Numbered from the stretch's first letter, positions 44,633-52,349 are shown. The stretch: DNA of 64,000 bases from Oscillospiraceae bacterium (GCA_018380115.1 JAGZUF010000003.1:62001-126000); one strand, 5' to 3'. Notes: generated by a model from the letters alone, not told the origin. Program-made: numbers and translations.

Positions 44633-45312
44633 GTCTGCTCCTCCACAAGATAACCCACGCCCTTCTGCGTGCGCACAAGCCCGCCCAGGCCTATCTCTTC
44701 CAAATGGCTGCGCAGGCGCGCCACATTCACCGTAAGGGTGTTGTCGTCCAAAAATGCGTCCTGCCCCCAAAGCGCACTGATGAGCGTGTCGCGGGTGACG
44801 ATTTCACCCTTGTGCTCGAACAGCATCTGCAAAATGCGAAATTCGTTTTTGGTCAGCTCCAGCTTTTTGCCTTCATAATGCAGGCAGGCGCTTTTCAGGT
44901 CCAGCATGGCGCCGCCCACGGCAAGGGCCGCGCCGCTCTGCGCCCCGAACGAGTAGGTGCGCCGCAAAAGGGCCTCTACCTTTGCCACCGCCACAGACAA
45001 ATCGAACGGCTTTGTTATAAAATCATCCGCCCCCATGCTGAGAGCCATAACGATGTTGAGGTTTTCGCCGGCGGCAGAAAGGAACAGCACAGGCACCTTG
45101 CTTATCTTTCGTATTTCCGCGCACCAGTGGTAGCCGTCAAAAAACGGAAGAGAAATATCCATCATCACCAGATGCGGTTCAAAGTGCAGAAATTCCTCTA
45201 TCACGTTTTCAAAGTCTTCTGTACGGCGCACCTCATAGCCCCATTTTTCAAGCGTGCGCTGCAGCACGCCCGCAATGGCGTCATCGTCTTCTACCACCAT
45301 AATCCTGTACAT
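44629..45312 (-). CDS. BceR-like response regulator at the prophage junction
   Basis: A 227-residue OmpR-type regulator: VVEDDDAIAG, phospho-acceptor Asp in LVMMDISLPFFDG, Lys in ITKPFDLSVAV, winged helix LTKNEFRILQMLFEHKGEI and KGVGYLVEEQT at the end. MYRIMVVEDD at 45312 is the natural start for this family. No stop separates it from the phage recombinase upstream, so the frame is open for 779 codons. Its original promoter has probably been replaced by prophage DNA. Confidence 0.88.
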   Translation of the reverse strand: MYRIMVVEDDDAIAGVLQRTLEKWGYEVRRTEDFENVIEEFLHFEPHLVMMDISLPFFDGYHWCAEIRKISKVPVLFLSAAGENLNIVMALSMGADDFITKPFDLSVAVAKVEALLRRTYSFGAQSGAALAVGGAMLDLKSACLHYEGKKLELTKNEFRILQMLFEHKGEIVTRDTLISALWGQDAFLDDNTLTVNVARLRSHLEEIGLGGLVRTQKGVGYLVEEQT

Positions 45313-46968
45313 AACCACATCGCCCCCTATTCCTATAAACGCGCGCCGCCCGCCGGATTCTTCAGGCGGCGGAAATGATACAGAAAAAGGCAGGCCTGAC
45401 GGCCTGCCTTCTTTGGCTCCCCCGGCTGGGGTGCGCTCAAAAAATTCTGTAATGGCAGTCTCGGCATCAGCCAGCTTGCACCAGACCACCACATGACCGT
45501 CATGCGGGCCATCCTCAAAAAGTTCTGCACGGGCCACAAGGCGCTGCAGGATTTGCGCCTTGAGCTCTTCGTCCTTTTTCGCTCCCTCACGGAAGCAGTA
45601 CAGCCAAGCGGCAACATCTTCCGCGCGGACGGTTTCTTTTTCTTTTGCTTCGGCATCCTCTATGCGCTGCTGGATGCCTGTGCGCCGCCGCTCTGCATCG
45701 ATAAGCATATCCCTCGTTGTGTCCGTAATGATGCCGGCAGCAATGGCACGGCTGATGTTGTTGATTTCTGTATTCACCGCGGCCAGCTCATCCAGCAGGC
45801 GCAACTTTTCGGCGCCCGTTGTTGCCGTTTCAGCCGATAGCTTTTCGGCCTGCAAGGCGATGCGGGCGATGTTCTCATCGGTGAGAGTACCTATTACTGC
45901 ACGGAAGACGGCATCCTCAACAATCTCTTTGCGCACCAATTTCTGCTTGCAGCTGTGGTTTTTCAGACGATTGTCGCACCGATAATAACGATATACATTT
46001 TTCACCCCATGTGACATGGCCCCATAAGCGATTGCCCCATACATTGGAGCACCACAGAGGCCGCAGAAAAGACGGGGCGTGAGATAGTATTCTTCCAGCG
46101 CGCGGGCACGCTGCGGCATATGCTTTCCATCCAACTTGGCGTTTATGCGGCGCCAAAGGTCTGGCTCCACCGCGGCGGGGAAAATCCCCTCTTTCAGTAT
46201 CTCATCCTTAAAACGAAACACCCCCATCAGGCGCACGTTTCGGAATGATGCGCTCAACGTAGTGGGGTTCCACTTATGCCCCTGCCGTGTTTTGTAGCCT
46301 GCCGCATTGATATACTCGCAGCACTGACGCAACGTGGCCCCCTCATCATACATTACCGCGGCTTGTCGCATAACGCGCGCAGCGGGCTCATTGAGCACAA
46401 TTTTTTTGTTGGTGTCTGCCATTAGCCACATGGGCAGAGAGCCTGGCGTGCGATAATCTGCAGCCGCATCACGCATGCCGCGCTTTGTGTCTTCACTTAC
46501 ACCCAGCGAATACACCTCGGCGTCAGCGCCGTAGATGGCGCGCATATAAACCCCACCGCTGCCCTCTGGCACAACATCGTGCACGCTTTGCATGGTTACA
46601 GACACTTTACGCAGGTCTTCCATTGTGATGACCTGTTCTGTGAGATTACGAAAAAAGCGGTTGAATTTGTATACCACAATAGTGTCAAATTCGCCCCGCT
46701 TCGCATCTTCCAGCATGCGGCGGAACTCAGTGCGCTTAGTGCTGGTGCGTCCGGATTTGGCCCGGTCTATGTATGCGCGCACAACTTTCAAATCTTTCTT
46801 TTGACAGTATTCCTGAATTTCACGAAGCTGGCCCTCGATGGACAATTCCTGCTGTTTGTGAGAGGAATACCGGGCGTAGATGGCCGCCCTTGCCGTTTTG
46901 GGCACCTGATCTTCTGCCGGCTTCGCCCGTGCAATTTGCGTTTGTGCCAGCTCCAGCGCCAAACTCAT
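45313..46968 (-). CDS. Large serine recombinase (prophage integrase), in frame with the bceR-like gene
   Basis: About 550 residues up to the host gene. The resolvase domain has AAIYARYSSHKQQELSIEGQ with the nucleophilic Ser in RYSS, RAKSGRTSTKRTEFRRML and FDTIVVYKFNRFFRN. Then the Recombinase domain (AVMYDEGATLRQCCEYINAAG), a zinc ribbon (FCGLCGAP...RCDNRLKNHSCKQK) and a coiled coil (about 370-440). GGAGGT precedes the ATG at 46968. The original phage stop codon was evidently left at the other prophage end; here the frame runs through a terminator-like hairpin and into the regulator. The effective C-terminus is therefore uncertain. Confidence 0.88.
45384..45413 (-). terminator. Terminator-like hairpin inside the recombinase-regulator reading frame
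   Basis: On the minus strand AAGGCAGGCC, GTCA, GGCCTGCCTT is followed by TTT. It lies within the open frame about 75 bp before the bceR-like start, and would stop most recombinase transcripts before the host gene. Confidence 0.7.
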
Positions 46969-46989
46969 AAAAAAACACCTCCGGGAGAC

Positions 46990-47019
46990 TTGTAAAAGCC
47001 CGCCCGAAAGAGGTATAAT
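46990..47019 (+). promoter_or_regulatory. Predicted promoter of a small RNA
   Basis: TTGTAA (46990-46995), 18 bp, perfect TATAAT (47014-47019) on the plus strand, pointing away from the recombinase start and into a gene-free 80 bp that ends in a strong terminator. Confidence 0.55.
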
Positions 47020-47025
47020 GCAGTT

Positions 47026-47103
47026 GCTTGGGCTGCATTGTTCCTCTTTTGAACAAGCTGTCTATGTAAACCGCCTACGGTTGCCGCCGTGGGCGGTTTT
47101 TTT
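47026..47103 (+). ncRNA. Candidate small structured RNA of the prophage
   Basis: Between a TATAAT promoter and a 12-bp-stem terminator with T7 lie about 78 nt that can form three hairpins: GCAG/CTGC, TTGTTC/GAACAA and the terminator AACCGCC(T)ACGG/CCGT(G)GGCGGTT. No ORF with a start and ribosome site is present. The terminator T-run overlaps the stop codon of the convergent MNT-HEPN gene, so its 3' end faces that mRNA. It may be a regulatory RNA of the lysogeny region; family unknown. Confidence 0.5.
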
Positions 47104-47770
47104 ATTTCATATATGTTATGGCCGCATCGAACAACGCCAAGTATTTTTGGCTGATATGCCCAAAAATTTCTTTTGCCGTTTCCTCATTGTAAATGTGGCT
47201 TGTCAAGTTTCGGTCTTCCAGCAGGCTGAGCCAGCCGGATTCATCCGAAATGAGCCCAAACGCAAAGGCCTGCCGGATGGTAGCCTTCGGGCTGTTCAAT
47301 TCGGTGTAGCCCTGGTCTATCAAGTATTCACGCATCGTTTTCCACGCCAGTTCTGTGCAAAACTCAAAACGCTGGATTACACCATCCCGGACGGATTCGA
47401 GCGCGGTTTTGTCGTAATCGGCCAGCGCCTCGCGCAGACGCGCCACAGCATCCACCAACTGCCGGTATTTTTCACTGAATTTGTTCATCAAGTCTATACC
47501 ATCCCTTTCAATGTTTTGCAAAAACAAGGGGGCCATACCCGGCCGGATGTGGACAATGTCCAGCTTCAGCAGGGTGGGCAGTTCCTCGCAGGCAGCCCCA
47601 AAAGCGCCGCGCTGAGATTCCGGCATGCCGTACACGGCCAGGTCAATATCACTTGCCGGCCGGTTGTCTCCGCGCGCGCGAGAGCCAAACAGCACTAGCT
47701 TCTGCGCGCCGTAACGGCGGCCCAGCGCAACGATGCTGTGGTACAGATTTTTTATATCGTGTTCCGGCAT
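47102..47770 (-). CDS. Fused MNT nucleotidyltransferase-HEPN protein (toxin-antitoxin-like)
   Basis: A 222-residue protein. Residues 1-100 are a minimal nucleotidyltransferase with GSRARG...SDIDLAV (GS and DxD active-site residues). Residues 105-222 match the HI0074/HEPN partner family, with RDGVIQRFEFCTELAWKTMREYL and EDRNLTSHIY; the latter has the RX4HXY pattern of HepT-type HEPN RNases. In two-gene MntA-HepT systems the MNT protein AMPylates the HEPN tyrosine and keeps it inactive. Here both are one chain. A solitary CRISPR repeat lies 21 nt upstream. It sits in the lysogeny arm, where defence or addiction cargo is common. Confidence 0.82.
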   Translation of the reverse strand: MPEHDIKNLYHSIVALGRRYGAQKLVLFGSRARGDNRPASDIDLAVYGMPESQRGAFGAACEELPTLLKLDIVHIRPGMAPLFLQNIERDGIDLMNKFSEKYRQLVDAVARLREALADYDKTALESVRDGVIQRFEFCTELAWKTMREYLIDQGYTELNSPKATIRQAFAFGLISDESGWLSLLEDRNLTSHIYNEETAKEIFGHISQKYLALFDAAITYMK

Positions 47771-47791
47771 TTTGTGTCCTACCCTTCATTC

Positions 47792-47823
47792 ATTTCAATC
47801 CACGTCCCCCGTGAGGGGAGCTG
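47792..47823 (-). CRISPR. Solitary type I-C-like CRISPR repeat (no array, no cas genes)
   Basis: On the plus strand ATTTCAATCCACG (47792-47804) is followed by TCCCCCGTGAGGGGAGCTG. Read on the minus strand this is a 32-nt unit ending GTGGATTGAAAT, the 3' handle of type I-C repeats, preceded by a stem of C and G tracts around CTCAC as in I-C repeats; the outer stem bases differ from textbook I-C repeats. I find no second copy in the window and no cas gene. The unit is on the same strand as the MNT-HEPN gene and ends 21 nt before its ATG. Confidence 0.78.
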
Positions 47824-47830
47824 GCAAACG

Positions 47831-47866
47831 AAAAGCGAGGCTTGCCTTTCAGCAAACCCCGCTTTT
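47831..47866. terminator. Hairpin next to the solitary CRISPR repeat
   Basis: AAAAGCG(A)GG(C)TTGC pairs with GCAA(A)CC(C)CGCTTTT. It can terminate transcripts in either direction. On the minus strand it lies just 5' of the repeat, the place a leader end would occupy in an array. The remaining 47867-48036 shows no gene. Confidence 0.6.
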
Positions 47867-48038
47867 TACAGGTGAGCAATATTCTACGCCATGCGGCACC
47901 CCGTCACTCGCGGAGGCTAAACATACACGTTCGTCATATTCTGGCCGTGACGACCGGCAGCATCTCTGCCTACCTGTATTATTTGCGGTTTTGCTGTTTT
48001 TGGCAAGTGTCTGGATAATTTATCCTCAGATTTTATAT

Positions 48039-49562
48039 TTAGTCCTCTTCATCGCAATCTTCTTCGAACGATTCTTCTAAAATATCCTTCTCTACAACCC
48101 TATCAATAGAAAGGCTCTGCCTATATTGTTCTGCCAAAACTGTTCTACGGAATTCGGCCGTTGGCGCAATCTCTTCCACCAATTCTTCCAGCTCATCAAG
48201 AGAAACATGGAAAAACTCTTTGCGCAGATTGACTTTATTGACACGCTTATCATTGAGAATGTGATGCAGATTTGTTTCAAGCGAAACTGCATCATTTGAA
48301 AAAATCATCGAGTGCACATCAAACGGGAAAGGAACACTGGCACTACTCAATTCATTCACACGTTCCATAGGGTCTAACCTGCGGGTCATTCCAATCTTAA
48401 ACACATCTTCTCCGAAAGAACCAATATTACTAATAACATAAACGTTGCCGGCCTTGCCATTTTGCAAGTTTATAATTTTATCCTTTTGCTCGCTAACAGC
48501 CGCCAGTTGCCTTTGCAATTCTTCCACACGGATTTGTAATTGAGCGAGTTTTTCGGCATCTTCGCAGTGTGCCATTTGCTCATTAAGTTGGCCTATCTGC
48601 TCATGAAATTTACTTTCTTCTTTTTCAATCTGCGCTTTCTGCCGCTCTAACTCTCTTCGCTCCTCTGCTTCCTGCCGCATCTGCTCCCGAATGGCGCGCT
48701 GTTCTTCTTTAGCGCGTTCTTTTTTCACATAATACTCGTATTCAATACGAACTGCTTCACAAAAATAGTATTCTATCTCTCCAATAAATTTCCGCATTGT
48801 TGGAGCGATACTCTGATTTCCTTCAACGGCTATTGTAAAATACTTCTTTGTTACTTTCCGAACATTATCAAGAGCATCTTCCAGTTTGCCGAAGTGAAGC
48901 GCATATAAAATGTTTTGCAATTCCGCTTCCAAGGCGATGACCATAAGTTTATAGATAGTCATATTCGCCTTGGTTGTATATCTGCCTTGGTATTTTTCTA
49001 GGAGTGTCCGTATTTGCTTTTCATTTTCGCGATACCTTTTACGCAAATCTCGAACATTTAGGCACTGTAAATCAAGTTCGACGGTGGGGGTTATAAAATC
49101 CGTTACTTCATTCAGCAATTTGTGTGTTGCCTCATTGTCAGTGGCAAACTCGACCTCATCATACCAATCACAGGCATGCTGAATTGCTTTAAGCAATTCC
49201 CTTCCTTTTTGGGCTTTGCGAATTGCAGCCTGCGCAGCTTTTTCTCTTTTTTCTGCATCTGCTGCAGCTTCTTCCGCCTGTGCCTGTGCCTGGATTCTCG
49301 CTGTTTCCGCATTCTGCCGGCGTATTTCTACAGCCTGCAAATCCTTTTCCGCTTCCAAAAGCGCGGCTTCTTTTGCCTCTTTTTTTAATCGCTCGTATTC
49401 TTCCTGCTTATTTTCCAGTTTATTCTCTAACTCATGAACAGCCGCAGTAAGGTGGCTTTGTCTTTTTTCAATCGCGTCCAATGTCGCGCAATCTGAACAC
49501 AATCCATTTTCATTTAATTTTCGAAACAGACCGCCTCTCCCGCAACGACTACACCTTGCCAT
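48039..49562 (-). CDS. Coiled-coil protein with zinc ribbon and C-terminal GIY-YIG-like (T5orf172) domain
   Basis: A 507-residue protein. Residues 1-25 form a zinc ribbon (CSRCGRGG...CSDC); residues 30-125 and 285-370 are long Glu/Lys/Gln-rich coiled coils; between them lies a helical DUF4041-like domain. The C-terminal 130 residues contain GNVYVISNIGSFGEDVFKIGMTRR and LETNLHHILNDKRVNKVNLRKEFF, the pattern of T5orf172/MUG113 GIY-YIG-type nucleases. Such proteins are frequent beside phage repressors; function is not established, with defence or superinfection exclusion as possibilities. AT-richer than its neighbours, a sign of separate acquisition. Confidence 0.75.
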   Translation of the reverse strand: MARCSRCGRGGLFRKLNENGLCSDCATLDAIEKRQSHLTAAVHELENKLENKQEEYERLKKEAKEAALLEAEKDLQAVEIRRQNAETARIQAQAQAEEAAADAEKREKAAQAAIRKAQKGRELLKAIQHACDWYDEVEFATDNEATHKLLNEVTDFITPTVELDLQCLNVRDLRKRYRENEKQIRTLLEKYQGRYTTKANMTIYKLMVIALEAELQNILYALHFGKLEDALDNVRKVTKKYFTIAVEGNQSIAPTMRKFIGEIEYYFCEAVRIEYEYYVKKERAKEEQRAIREQMRQEAEERRELERQKAQIEKEESKFHEQIGQLNEQMAHCEDAEKLAQLQIRVEELQRQLAAVSEQKDKIINLQNGKAGNVYVISNIGSFGEDVFKIGMTRRLDPMERVNELSSASVPFPFDVHSMIFSNDAVSLETNLHHILNDKRVNKVNLRKEFFHVSLDELEELVEEIAPTAEFRRTVLAEQYRQSLSIDRVVEKDILEESFEEDCDEED

Positions 49563-49592
49563 TGAAACCTCTCCCCCTACTTGCTTTAGACT

Positions 49593-50228
49593 TTATAAAT
49601 CCTTGCGAATTTGCACCACGCGGCCAAGCACACGGATGGGCACTTTTTTGGCATCGTAAATCTGCGGCTGGTGTTCCGGATTGTAGGATTTCGGCGTGAG
49701 GATTACCGTGCTGCCCTGGCGGTGCCAGTATTTCACGGTGGCATCATAGCCATTTACCAGCACAACGGCTATATCGTTTTCCTCCACCATATCCTGCTGA
49801 CGCACCACGATAATATCGCCATCGTCCATGCCGGCGGCCGTCATGCTGTCACCATGTATGCGCAAACCAAAATATTTATGGCCGTCGTCGCGATCCAGCG
49901 GAATATAGCCCTCGATATTTTCTTCGGCATACATCGGCATGCCAGCGGCCACGCGGCCAAGCAGTGGAATCCGCTGCGCAGAAGGCCAAAATGGCACGGC
50001 TCCGATTTTAGTCAATTCCGAATCTTCATCCCAACCCATAACGTATTCGGGAGAAGAACCCAATGCAATCGCCATTTTCTCGAGACGGTCCAACGGTATT
50101 TTATCCGTTGTACCGCTGATATACCTTTGCAAAGCAGATTTCGGCAGATTGGTTTTTACCGCCAAATCTCCATATGACAATCCACTATCAGCAAACAATC
50201 GCTGCAAGCGTTTTGCTATATCATTCAT
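49593..50228 (-). CDS. CI/LexA-like phage repressor with S24 peptidase domain
   Basis: A 211-residue repressor. Residues 1-65 are an HTH_3 domain (SYGDLAVKTNLPKSALQRYISG); the C-terminal part is a LexA-type self-cleaving domain with the Ala-Gly scissile bond probably in GRVAAGMPM, the catalytic Ser in IHGDSMTAAGM and Lys in DATVKYW. It should hold lysogeny and be cleaved on SOS induction. Its own promoter (50258-50286) carries an operator in the spacer, so it is autoregulated. Confidence 0.92.
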   Translation of the reverse strand: MNDIAKRLQRLFADSGLSYGDLAVKTNLPKSALQRYISGTTDKIPLDRLEKMAIALGSSPEYVMGWDEDSELTKIGAVPFWPSAQRIPLLGRVAAGMPMYAEENIEGYIPLDRDDGHKYFGLRIHGDSMTAAGMDDGDIIVVRQQDMVEENDIAVVLVNGYDATVKYWHRQGSTVILTPKSYNPEHQPQIYDAKKVPIRVLGRVVQIRKDL

Positions 50229-50257
50229 GAGCTCTTCTCCTTCTTTTTATTGGTTTC

Positions 50258-50286
50258 ATTATAGCATTGCCGTCCCAAAAATACAA
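50258..50286 (-). promoter_or_regulatory. Leftward lysogeny promoter with operator
   Basis: TTGTAT (50281-50286), 17 bp, TATAAT (50258-50263) on the minus strand. A TCCCAAAAATAC operator-like site (50273-50284) fills the spacer. Confidence 0.65.
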
Positions 50287-50314
50287 TATACAAAAACAAA
50301 AAAATTAAATTTCA

Positions 50315-50377
50315 TCCCATTTTTGGATTGACATTTCGAAACATGTTATGCTATACTCATGTTGTCCTAAAAATGGG
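50315..50377 (+). promoter_or_regulatory. Rightward early promoter flanked by two operators
   Basis: TTGACA (50328-50333), 18 bp, TATACT (50352-50357). Site O2, TCCCATTTTTGGA (50315-50327), abuts the -35; site O3, TCCTAAAAATGGGA (50364-50377), covers the start region. They are the same sequence in opposite orientation. This is the lytic promoter governed by the repressor and the Cro-like protein. Confidence 0.8.
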
Positions 50378-50402
50378 ATAGAAAGGAATAGGAGGTGAAC
50401 TC

Positions 50403-50615
50403 ATGAATAAAAATCTCTTTCTGCAAAAACTCATTGCTGCCGGTTATACTCAAAAAAGCCTTGCCCAAGAAATCGGAATGGCTAAAAACACATTGTGCAA
50501 TAAAATCAACGATAGAACGAAATTTAGCACAGATGAAGTAGTCTTAATTTGTGATATTCTGGGCATTAAAGACAACAGCGAAAAGGCTCAAATTTTTTTA
50601 TCCAAAACGTCCTAA
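50403..50615 (+). CDS. Cro-like HTH protein
   Basis: A 70-residue XRE-type DNA-binding protein; the helix-turn-helix is YTQKSLAQEIGMAKNTLCNKIN at about residues 16-37. AGGAGGTG precedes the ATG. As the first gene of the rightward transcript opposite the repressor it is the likely Cro. Its 3' end overlaps a fourth operator-like site. Confidence 0.85.
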   Translation: MNKNLFLQKLIAAGYTQKSLAQEIGMAKNTLCNKINDRTKFSTDEVVLICDILGIKDNSEKAQIFLSKTS

Positions 50616-50623
50616 AAATGAGA
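50610..50623 (+). promoter_or_regulatory. Fourth operator-like site
   Basis: TCCTAAAAATGAGA, same orientation as O3 with one change, at the end of the cro-like gene and 32 bp before the next start. Confidence 0.55.
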
Positions 50624-50654
50624 CAGATGTAATTTATCAAGCGAGGTGAACAAC

Positions 50655-50876
50655 ATGGGAACACTGGCCGTCGATGCCGCCCCGCGGGTGGAGACTGCCC
50701 CACTGTGCACCGCGGACATTACCGCGCTGGCGGAGGTAATCAACCGGCGCGGGCTGTATTCTGCGGCGCCGGAAAGCGAAAATTTCTACGCAAGCCCGGC
50801 CGGGCGGCGGATGGCAGGTATTCTTGCCGCGCTGCGCCGCCCGGCTGAGGAAAACACTGAACAGAAAGCGGGGTGA
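50655..50876 (+). CDS. Small phage protein, unknown
   Basis: A 73-residue protein rich in Ala, Arg and Glu. GAGGTG precedes the ATG at 50655; a GTG three codons earlier is possible. No recognised motif. Overlaps the region of the next gene's ribosome site. Confidence 0.6.
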   Translation: MGTLAVDAAPRVETAPLCTADITALAEVINRRGLYSAAPESENFYASPAGRRMAGILAALRRPAEENTEQKAG

Positions 50877-50881
50877 ACACG

Positions 50882-51118
50882 ATGAATGCAGTGCATGAAA
50901 AAATGGCACAGGCATACGAACTGACCTTGCAACTGGCGGAGCCCAAAAACCTGCAGGCCAAAGGCGCGGCCTTTTGCTACAGCAGTTACAAGGATGAGAT
51001 GACGGTAAGCGTTGACGGGCGGCTGTACACTGTGCGCGGCGAGAACGGCGCGCATGACAAGGCCATGGCGGAATGCCTTACCGCACTGAAAAATGCTGTG
51101 GAGGTATCACAAAAATGA
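50882..51118 (+). CDS. Small phage protein, unknown
   Basis: A 78-residue protein (MNAVHEKMAQAYELTLQLAE) with helical ends and a central strand pattern (MTVSVDGRLYTVRG). GGGGTGAA precedes the ATG. Its stop overlaps the next start (ATGA), placing it in the early operon. Confidence 0.65.
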   Translation: MNAVHEKMAQAYELTLQLAEPKNLQAKGAAFCYSSYKDEMTVSVDGRLYTVRGENGAHDKAMAECLTALKNAVEVSQK

Positions 51119-51390
51119 GCACAGAAAAGAAAGCGGGCGCCCGAGTGCTGGAACACTCGAACGCCCAGAGCGTCAAATCTTGGCCGATTGACGCTTTTAT
51201 TTTACCCCGTACACGCCCGGCCGTCAAGCGCGCCCTGCGCGACACATTATGCGTGGCGCTTGCCTTGGCCGCCCTAGCCGCCCTAGACGGCGTTTTCAGC
51301 GCGGGCGGCGGTGTATATGCCTTTTTCCTTTTCGCGGCTTTTACAGCCCTTTCCGGGGCTGTGGCGCACACAGGAGGCAAGAGAACATGA
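51115..51390 (+). CDS. Small phage membrane protein
   Basis: A 91-residue protein: a soluble N-terminal half of about 45 residues, then two hydrophobic helices (TLCVALALAALAALDGVF and YAFFLFAAFTALSGAVA). Coupled by ATGA overlaps on both sides. Unknown function; small membrane proteins in early operons can act in superinfection exclusion. Confidence 0.6.
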   Translation: MSTEKKAGARVLEHSNAQSVKSWPIDAFILPRTRPAVKRALRDTLCVALALAALAALDGVFSAGGGVYAFFLFAAFTALSGAVAHTGGKRT

Positions 51391-52046
51391 ACATCACCGC
51401 GCCAGAGCAATGGCAGGCAGAGCGCCTGCAGGGTATTGGAGCCAGCGAGGCCAGCGCCGTCATCGGGAAAAACCCCTGGATGTCCAATGTGGATTTGTGG
51501 CGCATCAAAACCGGCCGCAAGGCCGCCGAAGATATCAGCGACAAGGCGTGTGTGCAGTACGGGCATGATGCCGAGCCCCTCATCCGCGGGCTGTTTGCAC
51601 TTGATTACAAAGACATCTACAAGGTGGAATACCGCGGGGCCTTTGATATGGTGCGCAGCGCACAGCACCCTTTTATTTTTGCCACACTGGACGGGCGGCT
51701 TACTGAGACAGCCACCGGGCGGCTGGGGGTGTATGAGGGCAAGACCACCGAAATCCTGCGCAGTATGCAGCGCGAAAAATGGCGCACGCCGGACGGGCGC
51801 CCCCGCCTACCGGACAACTACTATGTGCAGGTGCTGCATCAGCTGCTTGCCACGGGCTGGGAATTTGCCGTGCTGCATGCCCAGCTTAAAAGCACATGGG
51901 GCAACGAATTTGTGGCCACGCGGCGCACGTTTGTGATTGAGCGAGCCGAGGTGCAGGCAGACCTTGATTTTTTGTTAGAGCACGAGCTGCGGTTTTGGGA
52001 GTATGTGCAAAACGACCATGAGCCGCCGCGCATTATTGATTTTTAA
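51387..52046 (+). CDS. YqaJ-family viral recombinase (exonuclease)
   Basis: A 219-residue lambda-exonuclease-like nuclease. GIGASEASAVIGKNPWMSNVDLW is the YqaJ start motif; QYGHDAEPLIRGLF, PFIFATLDG and GVYEGKTT carry the Glu, Asp and E-x-K catalytic set; YYVQVLHQLLATG follows. Works with RecT (53560-54480) in single-strand annealing recombination. CAGGAGG precedes the ATG. Confidence 0.9.
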   Translation: MNITAPEQWQAERLQGIGASEASAVIGKNPWMSNVDLWRIKTGRKAAEDISDKACVQYGHDAEPLIRGLFALDYKDIYKVEYRGAFDMVRSAQHPFIFATLDGRLTETATGRLGVYEGKTTEILRSMQREKWRTPDGRPRLPDNYYVQVLHQLLATGWEFAVLHAQLKSTWGNEFVATRRTFVIERAEVQADLDFLLEHELRFWEYVQNDHEPPRIIDF

Positions 52047-52068
52047 ATTTTGGAAGGAGAACAAGACT

Positions 52069-52335
52069 ATGACAATCGACAAGCTGAACCATGCAAAGGC
52101 AATCGCCGCAGAAATTGACATGCTGGACGAGCAGATGCGCCGCCTTGGCAGCCTGCTGCGCAATGAGGAAAATGGCGCTATGCTCTCTTTGACACTGGTT
52201 AAAAAAGGCATCACGCTTTGCAGCGTGCGCATCGATAACCTGACGGAACGCGGGCTTGCCAATATGCTGGCGGGCATCATTGCAGACCTCAACGAGCAAA
52301 AACACGCACGCCAAAACGACTTGGCCTCGCTGTAA
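52069..52335 (+). CDS. Small phage protein, unknown
   Basis: An 88-residue protein (MTIDKLNHAKAIAAEIDML) with an N-terminal helix, a central strand region and a charged helical end. TGGAAGGAG lies upstream. Between the exonuclease and DUF1351-like genes. Confidence 0.65.
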   Translation: MTIDKLNHAKAIAAEIDMLDEQMRRLGSLLRNEENGAMLSLTLVKKGITLCSVRIDNLTERGLANMLAGIIADLNEQKHARQNDLASL

Positions 52336-52349
52336 GTAAGGAGGATGCT

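Noticed and set aside
44629..46968. A real recombinase-response regulator fusion protein
   Set aside because: The frame is open, but a terminator-like hairpin and a natural start at 45312 make a functional 779-residue fusion unlikely; I treat it as an integration junction.
47771..48038. A full CRISPR array with spacers
   Set aside because: Only one repeat unit was found; neither strand shows a second copy or regular spacing, and no cas gene is present.
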